Source: Rotaria socialis (Eukaryota > Rotifera > Eurotatoria > Philodinida > Philodinidae). From it: a stretch of DNA of 64,000 nucleotides. Positions within the stretch are counted from its first letter, which is position 1, and each line of letters begins with the position of its first letter. The DNA is taken from the NCBI GenBank assembly GCA_905331475.1, contig CAJNYU010000350.1, positions 62,001-126,000 on the forward strand, given 5' to 3'. This document shows positions 53,202-64,000 of this stretch, one piece after another. Below the pieces are notes generated by a model that was not told the origin of the DNA, made no database searches, and saw nothing but the letters and a program-made list of their open reading frames with translations. The translations under genes and the position numbers were made by a program.

Positions 53202-55958
53202 TTGACAAATTGTTTTCTAATGATCAATACCATAACCTATTCAGATAGGCATGTTGATGATGCATATGGCATACGTATGACTAGTACTAATTTATTTGCT
53301 GTACTTGCTCAAAATAATGCACTTCGTTATGCGATTTCAATGATTCCTTTTGAACCAAACTATATATGCCATTATAATTATAGTGATTCAAATTATTTTA
53401 TTATTAGTATAGCTGTTGATCGACGACAAAAATTTTTCTCAATTATCATTTGTCTATTCAAGCACAAATGCAACAGATGGACAATATCAAAAGTTAGGTT
53501 CATTTACATTTTCAAGAGGAAATAGAATGATTTCATTAAAAAAATCGTGTAATCCAATGTTAAGTTTTAATGAAGATGAAAATGAGGTGAAAGTATGGAA
53601 ACGTAAACCACCTGAACTATCAACATTGCAAGTTGATCTTTTTGAAAAATATACATATGAATTTCTCTCGAACAATATCTTCATTTATGATATTGAAAAA
53701 AATGCAAAAATCTCGTTTGAGATGATATTTTCCCATCAATCAATGTCAAGCCCCATGCACTGGATGTCAGTGAAGCAAGTGATGGCTTTTCAATTGCAAT
53801 TGTTGCTGGTTATCATCACTTAGATACTGAAAAAACATTACCAGCTGTTTATCTTGTTCGTTCGAATCCACCCAATAATATGACACTTGTTGATAATTAT
53901 ATTTTGTATTCTGATACTCAAAAAATTGTTCGTGGACCTTATGTTTCAACTGATCAATTCGATTGTGTTTTATCAGTTTCAATCCATGATTCAACTCAAC
54001 AAGCTTTTGTTGGTGTTCCACAATTACGTAAAACATCTTTTCTCATTTAATAGTACAAATTGAACATTAATCAATACATTTGATCATCCAGCACGTTCAA
54101 CAAGTTGGCTCGACGATGCTGGTATACAAGCTGGTTTACTTCTTAGTGATACAACTACACTTCCTTGGTCAAAATCTCGAATACAAGTAATGAACGTATC
54201 GTCTAATGATACAGTATACGCTTATCCTAATAATCGACAAACATTAGAACAATGGTCAAGTACGCCCCCAACATTTCTTTGATTAACAAAAACATATGAT
54301 TATCAATTGGTGGTACTTACAACTGACGGTGTTGTGGTGCTAATCCCTTCAAGTGATGCAGGTTACTATAGGACAACAGATGATATTAGCAATCCTTTAA
54401 AACTGCCCATTGCATGTCCACTTGGAACTTATAAAAGTGTATCAGGCCCAACAACACCATGTAAAATATGTCCTACAATGGCAAAGAGTTATTCTACTAG
54501 TACGGAATATTTAGTTGTTTTGAAAGTACGACTCTTTATTCTGACTTTAGATTGTATTGCTTGGTCATCAGATTCTTTTTGTCCTCTGGCTTCTATCAGC
54601 GATGCAAATAAATCAGCAATTCAATCGAAAAGTCAAGTTTATGCTTATCCTACATCATCTTCGATGGCATCATTCGATGATATTCTCATGCAAAATACAT
54701 TTAATCTAAGTTACAAATAAAAACTATGCAATGTCTCGTTATTTCACCATTTTTCTGGACTCCAGTCACATTATTTGCTGCGTTTATTATTTTATTTATC
54801 ATGGGTATGTTATATTATTCTCCAACAGAAATGAAACATTTTCATCGTCTTGAGTGGTTTTTTCGTTATTCTGACCTTATTGGCAATGGAGAATTCTGGT
54901 TTAGTGGAGCTATTTCATTTTCTATTCTTGTTCTTATCATATATAGCTTTTTGTTTGGTACTGCTTTTCGTATTAACTATATCCAATAGAAACATCGACA
55001 GATGCTAATTTTGCATGTGGTACATCATTGAGAAATACTCAATTCAGTTCAGCTCTACAATTGTCAGCTACAATTAAATCCAACAAAGAAACACCTATAT
55101 TCGATATGCTTGATACACAAAAATTTACTATGATTGTCAACTTTTTACAGGCCGGTTACACTTGTAATGATGTAACTGCACAGGTAATATTAAACGAAAA
55201 ATTTTCGACAAAAACTAATATCCGAGCGAACCATAAAAGGTTATTAGTGGATTTGGTTTTATTTATTTTTACCTCAATACAATGATTTCTTTCTTAAGGA
55301 AAATATTGGCAGTTATTCAATAACGCTACCACAAACCAATTGCATTATAAAATCAGATAATGCCGCGCTAACTATAATCTATCGTGTCCCTTATCATCAA
55401 ATGACGATACAATTAAATTTGGCAGGTAAATCATAACTCGAACAAAGCAAATATCAATTCTTACACATAGGACCATACTACATTGGTGGTGTGTTGATAT
55501 GTCTAACTGGTCCTAGTTCTGCAATTAATGATTCATCATGCCTAGTTCAAAATTTGGACTATTGTCAATTATATTTTACATCTAATCAAACTCTTGGTCA
55601 GACTACAGAAATTAATTTCGACCTAACAAAGTCTATCAATCAAACAGAATCATTAGACTATAGTGGTGCAACTAATTACAGTAGTATATGGATTCTAACT
55701 TCGATTCATGGATCACTAAATGATTATCTTGTTTATTTACAACGTGGAGCTTTTCTTCGCTATTTATATACGCAACATACAATTATGATTACTTTCAGTG
55801 AAACAGAATTTGAATTTGATGTCATCAATAAACAAGAACCTATCGTATGAAGAGGTGAAATTATTTTTCATAATATACTTTTTAGAACGACCGTTATTGG
55901 TATATTCGCGTTAACGTTTCTTGTTGTTAAACTAACATTGATCTCAGCTGTGAAATGA
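53202..55958 (+). pseudogene. broken member of a bdelloid propeller/Cys-rich/transmembrane family
   Basis: Coding-like sequence runs for 2.7 kb but switches frame at about 53420, 53710, 54050, 54720 and 54975, and meets in-frame stops such as TGA 54280-54282 and TGA 55848-55850. In order it shows a propeller-like part (DDAYGIRMTSTNLFAV, VSEASDGFSIAIVAGY, STDQFDCVLSVSIHD), a Cys-rich TNFR-like part (CPLGTYKSVSGPTTPCKIC, SSDSFCPLASISDANKSA), a membrane segment (VISPFFWTPVTLFAAFIILF), a second part (TSTDANFACGTSLRNTQF) and a final hydrophobic segment after the last stop. Two introns still have proper ends (55184-55298 and 55426-55470). I recall this domain order from many unnamed bdelloid proteins; that recollection is unverified. 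Intact relatives are presumably surface proteins of unknown function. Confidence 0.75.
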
Positions 55959-56964
55959 ATGATTAAACATGAAAATTTCTTATTACCATTTTCAAATCTA
56001 AGAAAAGACAGATCGACTAGAATGGACAGTAGATTTTTAAATTTGTTTTCTTAAAAATAATGATTCTGTATCTAACAAGAAAAAATAAGTGTCCTTCCAT
56101 TAGTTTCTACTGTTCGATGAAATAATAAAAAAGAACGCAGTGCTCTTTATGTTTTATTTTTCAACTAAGAACTTTGAAACGTGATAGATAAAAAACAGAC
56201 TCTAACTATATTAATATTGAAGTATGATTAATTAGGGTTTACAACAATCAGAGCTATCAATAAATTTTTCATGTTCAATATTTTACTTGAATTATTTTCA
56301 AAGTTAAAAATAATAGAATATACAAAGAATTGGGAACTGAATAAGATTGATATATAAATATTTCTAACTCATACTTAAAATGATGCTATCATTCATACAA
56401 ATCAATGTATTCAAAATATGTTTTAAACGATAAAATGCTATTGAGTAGTTTAATATCAGCAATGCTTCATAGTTTATTGTTTGTTGAATTGTTTTTAGGA
56501 CGATAAGCTATCTAGCCAATAGCTTGGAATCAAAAAAACGATAACTTCATCAATTAAGTGTTAGGTTTATTTGAAAATTGAAGGAGCAGTCGTCTTCTAT
56601 CTCTTTCTTTTATTTCCAAGTCTTTTCCCGATTATTTTATTATAGAAAAACCAAATTGTATACTAATAAAATATTGCTTTTAATACAACTTTGAAAATTA
56701 ACAAAAGGCAAACAAATCCTACAAGATAAAGTTAGAAATAGAGCCATGAGTTATATGTAAATATTTCATTATTCACAATAAGAATCCAAGTAATAATGAT
56801 GAACAGAGTAAATTACTTTTGGATCTATTTTTTCATTTATAAATTAATAAAACTTAGCATGGTTCGAACAATTAAGCGAAGTTATTTTATTTCCTTACAG
56901 AAAGTGTCAGTACGCTATCTCTCAATATTTCATGATAGATAAAATTATGTTCTATTTTCTTTCC
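55959..56964. other. intergenic
   Basis: AT-rich spacer with no supported gene or RNA. Confidence 0.6.
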
Positions 56965-57345
56965 AGGAAGAACAATCCGATAGCTGGATCCAACCGGATT
57001 TCGATCGGTTCCTGCAGGATTCGAAGTAAATCCTGATTGTGGACTCACTCACGGATCCCTAGTGTTGGGATCCCATCGATTCTTGTAGGAACCAGTCAAA
57101 ACCCGATAGGTTTCTTAATGAACCTCGTTGGAATCCGACTGCTGCAATTTCTATCGAATTCGGCTGTTGGATTTGTTCGGATGTTCACCGGATTCCTACA
57201 CTAGAGATCCGTTAGTAGTTCCTCAACCTGGAATACCATGGGACTTTGTCGGCTCGTCGGATTTTATAAGATTCAATCTGATCGGATTCGGTATCGGTAT
57301 CGGTATCGGATTCATCCACCTGGGTTATGGTATTTGAAGATTCTT
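56965..57345. repeat. GC-rich degenerate repeat with GGTATC hexamers
   Basis: About 380 bp near 47% GC in a 28-30% GC setting, built from recurring GGATTC/GAATCC, AACCGGAT and GGTTCCTG-like words in both orientations. It ends with a (GGTATC)n hexamer run (about 57289-57309). Open frames across it change family-less low-complexity sequence into apparent protein and were not called. It is probably a foreign or mobile noncoding repeat. It shares GGATTCCGG-like words with the hairpin repeat at 31.6 kb. Confidence 0.55.
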
Positions 57346-57672
57346 CAACTGATATCATCGTAAAAAACATTTTATCAAAGCTTTATGTTCTGCGATAGGT
57401 TCATTGTGATAGTATTAGATCACAGTATCTTCGACTTGTGCTCATCGCTTCGTGAATGTGTATTAGGATTAGGATGTCGCTAAAAGTCATTGAGATTACA
57501 CGATCTAAAGTTTTTGTTAAAGGATGAGATAATTTTCAGAGTTCAAAAATTCAACGACGCATTTTCTTGAATAATACAGATTGAAAATCAAACGATTCGA
57601 GATATAAGAGACGACTGAAATAGTTTGTTTTGAATTCCAAATTAGATTTATTATTGCGTCTCATTTCAACAT
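57346..57672. other. intergenic upstream of tRNA-Tyr
   Basis: No gene is seen between the GC-rich repeat and the tRNA. Confidence 0.6.
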
Positions 57673-57764
57673 CCGAACTTAGCTCAGCTGGCAGAGCGGT
57701 AGGCTGTAATGTCGTATAAATCTTAGTAACCTATAGGTCCCCAGTTCAAATCTGGGAGTTCGGA
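57673..57764 (+). tRNA. tRNA-Tyr (GUA) with a 19-nt intron
   Basis: The cloverleaf is complete: acceptor CCGAACT/AGTTCGG with discriminator A, D stem GCTC/GAGC, anticodon stem GTAGG/CCTAT with loop CTGTAA..A (anticodon GTA at 57706-57708), a 5-nt variable loop and T arm CCCAG-TTCAAAT-CTGGG. A 19-nt intron (57710-57728) sits after position 37, the canonical place, as expected for eukaryotic tRNA-Tyr. The mature length is 73 nt before CCA. It is followed by a T run (from 57771), a normal Pol III terminator. Confidence 0.97.
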
Positions 57765-59427
57765 TTTCTATTTTTTTTCTCTTGTTCTCTTCGTGTAATT
57801 GCATCATATTGAAGAACAAGATGAAAGGTAAATTATATAGGCTTTTGTATTTAAATTGTTTTTTCAACTAATTTCGTTCTATTTGTCTAAATAATCTTAC
57901 TGATTTGAAGAATCAGCTTGTAGGACTACTAGATGTATTCATTTTTACTAATTGATAAATAATAGATGTCTATGAGAGTGATCAATAGATATTAAATGAT
58001 TTTTAATATTGTATTTATAACTTTTATTATTATCAGTCTGATTACTTTTCATCAATAATGACAGATGATTGTATTCATGGTTCTGTTAGAGTAGGGGAGT
58101 AAGATCGAGAATATGATGAAAAATTGCTTTCTCTCTCTCTGTAAGTTGAATTTAATTTTTCAGGTTGAACTTATTAAAATACAAATCTCTGATTAAAATC
58201 AATTTCAATGAAAATTTTTATTTTTCGTATCCGTATCACATGAATGTAAGCTACAAATAAAATTTCTCGCACGAGTATCGAAACTGTAAAACTAAGTAGG
58301 GACTTAGAATTTAATATATAAGTGAATGAATGATTGCTTCATGATTATGAGTTTTGTATTTGAAAAATGTAAAGCATTTTTAAAGAATATACTTTTAGAT
58401 CGTGCGAAATAAAGTCAAAATATATGAAAGCACTCATAGATATTTCCATAATAAAAGCAATTAATGGAAAAGAAAATTTAGACAAGCCATTTGTGCATTA
58501 TTGCACATAACTATTTTGAATTTTATTCGTTTCAATAATTATCGCCATGATACTTCTTTTTTACTAAAATATGATTGATGCACATGAGAAGTTCAAATTT
58601 TTATTTTTCAATGCAATATTTAGACCTTTTTTTTAGTTTTGAAATATCTCTTGAATAGTAATATATAATGTAATACAGGATCCAGCCACTTCAATATATC
58701 GGTATTATACACATACTAATATAAATATCATATTAAAGTTGATTTGCGAATAATAATGCCATGAACATCGCCCAGAATACAAAATAACCATTGAATAATA
58801 ATAAATAGAAGTTGAATGAATATGAGATTTGTGTAACTATAGCTAGTCATATAGTTAATGTAAGCAAATTACTGCATAATATCTATGATATACGAATAGT
58901 AGCGAACAGTACTATGATTCTAATTTAAGATAGAATGAAAACAGGTTGATATATTTTTTGTACATTGTTAAATACTACTAAATTTCTATATATAGAATAA
59001 AATGCTCTTTTGATAGAACCGAAAAGAAAACTATGATGATGATAAGGTCAGAAAATGCATATTAACTGTTCTTTAAAAATATGAATCCTCGCGCCATGCG
59101 ATGTGGGCAGACGGAATTCGATGTTTTGTTTCATCTATATTCGTTTCACTTTCTTTCAGCATTGAAAAAGACAAAAATCAAAATTCAATATGAATTCATA
59201 GACTTCTTCTTTTCATTGTCGATTGCATTTCTACTGAAGTAAGACAACAATATAGTCAGTGCATATTCTATCGTTTTCCTCTCCGTTTGATTCTTTTCTT
59301 TTCTTTTCTTTATAACACAATTTTACCTATTACCGACCGTCTAACGTCATTCATGACTTCATTCAGTTAGTAGCTACAAGAAAATAAGTTGGATTATAAT
59401 AGTAAAAACATCATTTAACATACGAAA
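57765..59427. other. intergenic
   Basis: AT-rich region. The last 350 bp, upstream of the CDK gene, are somewhat richer in GC and pyrimidines and probably hold its promoter. No gene is supported. Confidence 0.5.
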
Positions 59428-60951
59428 ATGCAATACAATAGGAGCTCAAATTCTTTAATTCGATCACCATTGTCGCTTTGGATTGCTGAAACGACACTCG
59501 GCTCAGGTTTTCATCTATTTTCTAAGATTAATATTTTATTTCTATACTTTTTAAAATGTTTCAGGCACATATGGTATTGTTGAATGTGTACGTCATATCA
59601 ACACGCGTCAACGTCTTGCGCGAAAAACAATTAAACTGACAAGTAAACAAGAAGAAGATAATGAATTACCTGCGACAGCTGTACGAGAAATAGCCGTTCT
59701 GAAATCGATTCAACACGAAAATATTATCAAGTATATTTTGCAATGATAATCATTTATGGATTACCTTTTCTATTCGTTAATTTAGATTAAATCATGTAGC
59801 ATTTGAACCATCGTATAATAGTGGTTGTAATCAATTATGCTTATATCTTGAATTTCTGCCTATTGATCTCAAGAGATATATGGATGCGCTTGGACCTGGT
59901 GAAAGAGTCAGTCCGAAACTTGTTAAAGTAGAATTTTCTATTGATGAAAATAAATTTTCTATTCGTTATTTTTTGTTTTGTATATAGAGTTATAGTTATC
60001 AGTTGTTGAATGCTATTGAATGTCTTCATCGTCATCGTATTGTAAGAATTCAAGTTGATTGCATTTCTTCTTTGAATAGTTCATTGTGTTATTTTACTTT
60101 TAGCTACATCGAGATTTGAAACCACCTAATATTTTACTTGATTATGAAGGTTACAATTGATTTTCCAGTTAACTATAAAGAAAATATTATTTTCTTCAAA
60201 TAGGTCGTTTGAAAATAGCCGATTTTGGGTTAGCACGTCAATGTCATATGCCTGAACGAACTTTAACACATGAAGTAGTGACATTATGGTATCGTCCACC
60301 TGAAGTATTACTGAATGCACCTACTTATGGTTCGTTGTTTTTTTTCCTAATTTAAAATTTGATTTAAATAAAAATGATAAAATATTTTCTAGGAACAGCT
60401 TTAGATGTTTGGGGCTTTGGTTGTGTATTTGCTGAAATGACACTTCGAGAACCGTTATTTCGTGGTGAATGTGAAATCGATCAACTACTACTTATTTTTC
60501 GGTAAGTTCTTTCATTTTTTTTGTATTATTTTATATTCTATTAAGTTATTTGAATTAGTCTTTTGGGTACACCAACAATCTCTGAATGGCCTGAAATTGC
60601 TCAATGTCTTTACTATCAGACATGTTTGCCTAGATTTCCACTCGACGATGTTCAGCTTGCTCGTTTACCAATGTTTACTGAATGTCGACAATTTCTTAAA
60701 GTAAATTTTCTTGCTTGTTTATTTATCTATCTTTTAAACATTATATATTATAACAAAAACAGGATATTTTGATTTATAATCCAAAAAAACGACGAACAGC
60801 TCGGCAATTACTTGAAGAACATGAATATTTGACTGAAGTAGCTAGTTTTACTCATACAATGCCACAACATAGTTTTATTGAACGTCCTATACGTTCAGTT
60901 ATCGATCGTGCTATTCGACAACAAACTGAAAGTATGCGTACTGTTCGTTAG
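59428..60951 (+). CDS. cyclin-dependent kinase family protein
   Basis: Nine exons (59428-59506, 59565-59730, 59786-59927, 59988-60041, 60104-60149, 60204-60329, 60393-60501, 60559-60700, 60763-60951) give 350 aa. Landmarks are the Gly loop [13 protein letters not shown], catalytic Lys in ARKTIKL, the cyclin-binding C-helix [12 protein letters not shown] (PSTAIRE-like), catalytic loop [22 protein letters not shown], and the activation loop with the phosphorylated Thr in [19 protein letters not shown], then [13 protein letters not shown] and [13 protein letters not shown]. It is closest in style to CDK1/CDK2-type enzymes but divergent, with RPPE in place of RAPE and a 25-residue N-terminal extension. 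I cannot place it in a specific CDK subfamily. A Ser/Thr kinase activated by a cyclin is expected. It is convergent with the SDR gene, with a 292-bp gap. Confidence 0.9.
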
Positions 60952-61243
60952 ACGAGAAACAAAATTTCCTGTTTCCAGTATATATTTATATAATTCATAA
61001 TTCTTTATTTCATTTCTTTTTTTTTTGGTTGTTTTTTGTTTATTGCTGTTCAACATTTTTTCCGTTCAAAACAAAACTTCTTTTGCCATTCTGATGTATT
61101 AATTTTAAGAGAAAAAAAAGAAAATTTTCTACTTTTGTTCTTTTTTTAAATTTAATTTTCTGATCACAATGCAGCAATTAGATGCAATCACATATGTCAA
61201 AGAAAAGGAAAAAGAAATGACACAAGTCGGATTTGTTTAAAGC

Positions 61244-62715
61244 TTATAATCGAGCAGATCTTCGTAGACGATTGCGTTTTAAATTTGGATCATGTACGTT
61301 TAGTACATAACTGAGAATTGCCTTAAATGCATCATATGGGAGAAAACTATGGAAAAAACCAAAGAAAAAACAATTTTATTGAAGTATAATGCGATAATCG
61401 ATTGGTTTTGTTTACCTTTTAACGAATTCCAATAAACGATAGAATTTGGGAATATAGAGAAATTTTTGATTTGTTATTACGCCTTGAACAATTCTTTCTG
61501 CACAATAACTTGCTGGAAGAAAATTAACTGAATCAGGACTAGAAATAAATCAATCAATTTAAATACATAATGAAAATATTAAAAATTACATGACGATTTC
61601 TGTCACACGTTTATTCAGACCACCTTTTAAAGGACCAAGAATAACAACTGAAATGTCGAAAAATCAAGTTTTTGAAAAGAAAAACAAAATTATATTGGTT
61701 TAACGAACTCGTTGTATTAACTCCAGAACATTTCGATCGAAAAATTTCATCCTCAACACATTCCATGTAACCTAAATGAAAATAAAACCACAATGAACTT
61801 ATTACGACAGAAGCTTATTTTTTAATCGTACCAATAATTGCGAATTTCGATGCACAATAATCACCCAAATGTGATAAACCAAAGAGCGCACAATTACTAG
61901 CAATAGCTACGATATGTCCTGATTAAAACAATACGAATTAGCTATAAATTTTCCAATAGAATCTTTACCATAATGCCGTTCAATCATAGCCGGTAGAAAT
62001 GCTTGATTGATCTAATGTATTTAAGAAAAAGAAAAATAAGTATGCCATCAAAGAATATGTTTCGTTGAATGCATACATGATAATGTGAAATAACATTAAC
62101 ATTAAATGTCCGTTTGATATCTTCAGGATTAAGATCGAGAACATTTTTACATGTCACCACACCTGTGCTAAACAATATGAACGTTCAGTTCCTCATTATA
62201 TAAGATGTTTATTTATCGATATTGAAATCTACCCGCATTTTGTACAATAATTGATACATTTCCATATTTTTGTCGAATCTCCTCTGCTGCTCGATGGATA
62301 TCATCGGGTACTCTATTTTAATATGATCAAAAGAAAAACAATGAAAAAAGAATTTAACACTAAAAAACTGTAAATAACATACGTTATATCAACTTTCATA
62401 GCAACCATTCGATGATGATTATACTGAGTAGACAATAATTCATAGGTTTTTTGATTTTCTACTTCGTCAGTGTCCCATAAACAGAGAAATGCGCCGTATT
62501 TTGAAAATTCCACAGCAAGTGCACGACCCAAGACACCACCGGAACCAGTAATGAGAACAATTTCATCATTGATGGATTTTCTTGGAGCCGGAAATATTGA
62601 AAAAATAATTGCATGAGTAAATCTAAATCAAATGAAATCGAAGAGAATGTTTCATAATATTAACTTACGCCATTATAATACGATAAAAGCACTCAAATAA
62701 ACTGATACATGCCAT
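61244..62715 (-). CDS. short-chain dehydrogenase/reductase, SDR16C (RDH10/HSD17B11-like)
   Basis: Ten exons (62715-62669, 62622-62383, 62312-62233, 62162-62077, 62011-61969, 61918-61832, 61771-61709, 61647-61590, 61538-61416, 61346-61244) add up to 309 aa, the usual SDR16C length. An N-terminal hydrophobic stretch (CISLFECFYRIIMAF) is likely a membrane anchor. The cofactor site reads LITGSGGVLGRALAVEF with an acidic residue in LWDTDE, which favours NAD. The NNAG-like motif is QNAG, the catalytic Ser is in IVAIASNCALFG, and the Tyr/Lys pair is in DYCASKFAIIG. The end resembles the RDH10 tail (EFVKSFLPYDAFKA). Members oxidise retinol, steroids or fatty alcohols at the ER or lipid droplets; the substrate here is unknown. 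Confidence 0.93.
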
Positions 62716-63118
62716 GATTAATACAGCAACAGTAGTAGAATTCTTGTTTTTTTTAATGTTTCGTTAATAGACAAATTTCTGTGCAAATATGAAGATAACT
62801 AAACTATTAATGCCAACCAGCTGATAAGGACTAGTCGATGAGTCATAATAGTCAGCTGTTAAAATTTCAGTTTTTCAAAATAGTTCTTTAAAATAAGTCG
62901 AAAGCATTATTCTCTATTTCGAATATTTGATAGATAATTATATATTGATTATCAATACACGTATATAATGCTACACATGTGAAGGAAAGAAAAATTTTTC
63001 GATGGTTTCTATTGACCAATCAAAAAACTAAGTTCGGATAGTCGACGTGGTATCTTACAAATCTCTAGTAAATTTAAGTCACATATTTAAATAAAACTAA
63101 TTTTACGATAGATATAAC
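62716..63118. other. divergent spacer between SDR and BRI3
   Basis: About 400 bp separate two divergent start codons and should contain both promoters. No specific motif can be assigned. Confidence 0.5.
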
Positions 63119-63593
63119 ATGGCTTCAAACATTCTAGTTGATCGACAGCGATTGATGGCTGATGGAAATGAAAATCCTCCTCCTCCTCCTCCTCCATATC
63201 AAAATATAAGTAATCCTAGTATAATCCTATTCTTTGTATCAACTACATGTCAAATATGTGAATTTATTTCAAGGTACAGATTCGTATGGAACATTTATAG
63301 GTGATGTTGGAACATCAGTACCTATTACTACAGCACCGTCATCTTATCTATATGCGTTGGAGTCTCAACCACCTACAGTTATTGTTCTTGGTAGTTGTCC
63401 AGCTTGCAAAGTATGTCTATCATGATTTATCTGTCAAATTGAATCATTTTTACTTGTTTAGATTGGCATGTTGGAAAATGATTTTACATGTTTAGGTCTC
63501 TGTTGTGCGATCTTCTTTTTTCCAATTGGTATTCTGTGTTGTTTAGCATTACGGCAACGTCGATGCCAGTTTTGTGGAGCCATTTTTGAGTAA
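63119..63593 (+). CDS. BRI3: BRI3 (brain protein I3) family membrane protein
   Basis: Three exons (63119-63209, 63274-63410, 63462-63593) give 119 aa, against 125 in human BRI3. A Pro-rich N-terminus (NPPPPPPPYQNI) is followed by VIVLGSCPACKIGMLENDFT, a hydrophobic helix with conserved Cys (LCCAIFFFPIGILCCLALRQ) and the C-terminal RRCQFCGAIFE, matching the family's CPxCxxG..., FPxGxxCCxxLRxRRCxxCG pattern. The paired Cys-x2-Cys motifs suggest metal binding or lipidation. BRI3 is a small endolysosomal membrane protein of uncertain role. The downstream gene SEC31 starts 166 bp later on the same strand. Confidence 0.9.
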
Positions 63594-63759
63594 ATCATGC
63601 GTTTAAACAAAAACGGGTATCAAATAATAATTTCTTTTGTGTATATATTAATATATGATTCATGTTTGCATTTAATTTATTTTCGAAAATATACAACCAA
63701 ATGATTGATGTGATAAATTAATTTTAGATTGTGAATTTTATTTTGTATTTAAAATAGAA

Positions 63760-64000
63760 ATGAAATTAAAAGAAATAGATCGTACTGCTCATGTTGCTTG
63801 GTCGCCCGCTAAATGGCAAGAACAAAAACCAAATGGAAACTATTTAGTTACTGGTACTGCTGCACAACAACTTGACGCAAGTTTTAGGTTAGTTGAAATT
63901 AAAGAATTTAATCAATGAGAAAAATATTGATTTTTATAGCACAAATTCTCAATTAGAAATATTTCAAGTGAATTTAGCTGATAGAAGTATGGCAATGATA
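63760..64000 (+). CDS. SEC31: SEC31, COPII outer coat protein (5' part, cut by window edge)
   Basis: Exon 1 (63760-63887) and the start of exon 2 (63940 to the window end) encode the conserved SEC31 N-terminus: MKLKEIDRTAHVAWSPAKWQ, YLVTGTAAQQLDASFS and NSQLEIFQVNLAD. This is the first WD repeat of the beta-propeller that helps form the COPII cage on vesicles leaving the ER. The rest lies beyond the window. The ATG is preceded by TTAAAATAG ending at 63757, an acceptor-like site only 2 bp upstream, and the BRI3 stop is 166 bp away. Confidence 0.92.

Noticed and set aside
57679..57867. Minus-strand frame containing TPRFELGTYR
   Set aside because: It is the antisense of the tRNA-Tyr gene.

Overview
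The window looks like AT-rich animal nuclear DNA, most likely from a bdelloid rotifer of the Rotaria type. The evidence is many short spliced exons with introns mostly of 50-80 nt and GT..AG ends, clearly metazoan genes (UBASH3, group I PAK, FEM1, membrane progestin receptor, BRI3, SEC31, an SDR16C-type dehydrogenase, a CDK), an intron-containing tRNA-Tyr, and a broken copy of a propeller/Cys-rich/membrane protein family that I know mainly from bdelloid assemblies. The rotifer assignment is an inference; metazoan is secure. Exon coordinates were read by hand. For every complete multi-exon model the exon lengths add up to a whole number of codons; the JmjC model cannot be tested this way because it crosses an assembly gap.

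Layout. 1-9.9 kb has no convincing gene; it holds a possible decayed coiled-coil fragment (554-760) and a palindromic MITE with TA flanks (7544-7913). 9.96-14.7 kb (+) carries a JmjN/JmjC protein with lost iron ligands, followed by tandem RRMs that may belong to the same gene. 17.7-18.9 kb (+) is a divergent TTK/Mps1-like kinase. 19.9-26.6 kb (-) is compact: UBASH3 (11 exons), a trihelix Myb/SANT-like gene nested inside UBASH3 intron 6 on the same strand, and an unrecognised 362-aa gene starting 125 bp after the UBASH3 stop. 27.5-29.9 kb (+) is a 14-exon PAK. 31.5 kb holds a gap-adjacent hairpin repeat. 33.4-34.2 kb (+) is an unrecognised 241-aa protein and 38.5-40.6 kb (+) is FEM1. 42.4-45.3 kb (-) is a disordered 496-aa protein. 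46.5-48.4 kb is a repeat zone with a dead dynein heavy chain fragment.

The last third holds PAQR (51.4-52.5 kb, +), the broken propeller-family pseudogene (53.2-56.0 kb, +), a GC-rich repeat (57.0-57.3 kb), tRNA-Tyr (57.7 kb), a 9-exon CDK (59.4-61.0 kb, +), a 10-exon SDR (61.2-62.7 kb, -), BRI3 (63.1-63.6 kb, +) and the start of SEC31 (63.76 kb to the edge).

The genes do not form one pathway. Several have signalling or housekeeping roles: Rho GTPase effector kinase, Tyr-phosphatase/ubiquitin adaptor, cullin-2 substrate receptor, steroid receptor and COPII coat. Two same-strand pairs (UBASH3/unknown and BRI3/SEC31) lie 124-166 bp apart, with acceptor-like AG sites just before the downstream ATG. 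This fits the spliced-leader trans-splicing known in bdelloids. I found no phage-like, defence-like or CRISPR system. The most novel items are the JmjC(-RRM) protein without iron ligands, the nested gene, the unrecognised 362-aa gene and the decayed fragments.
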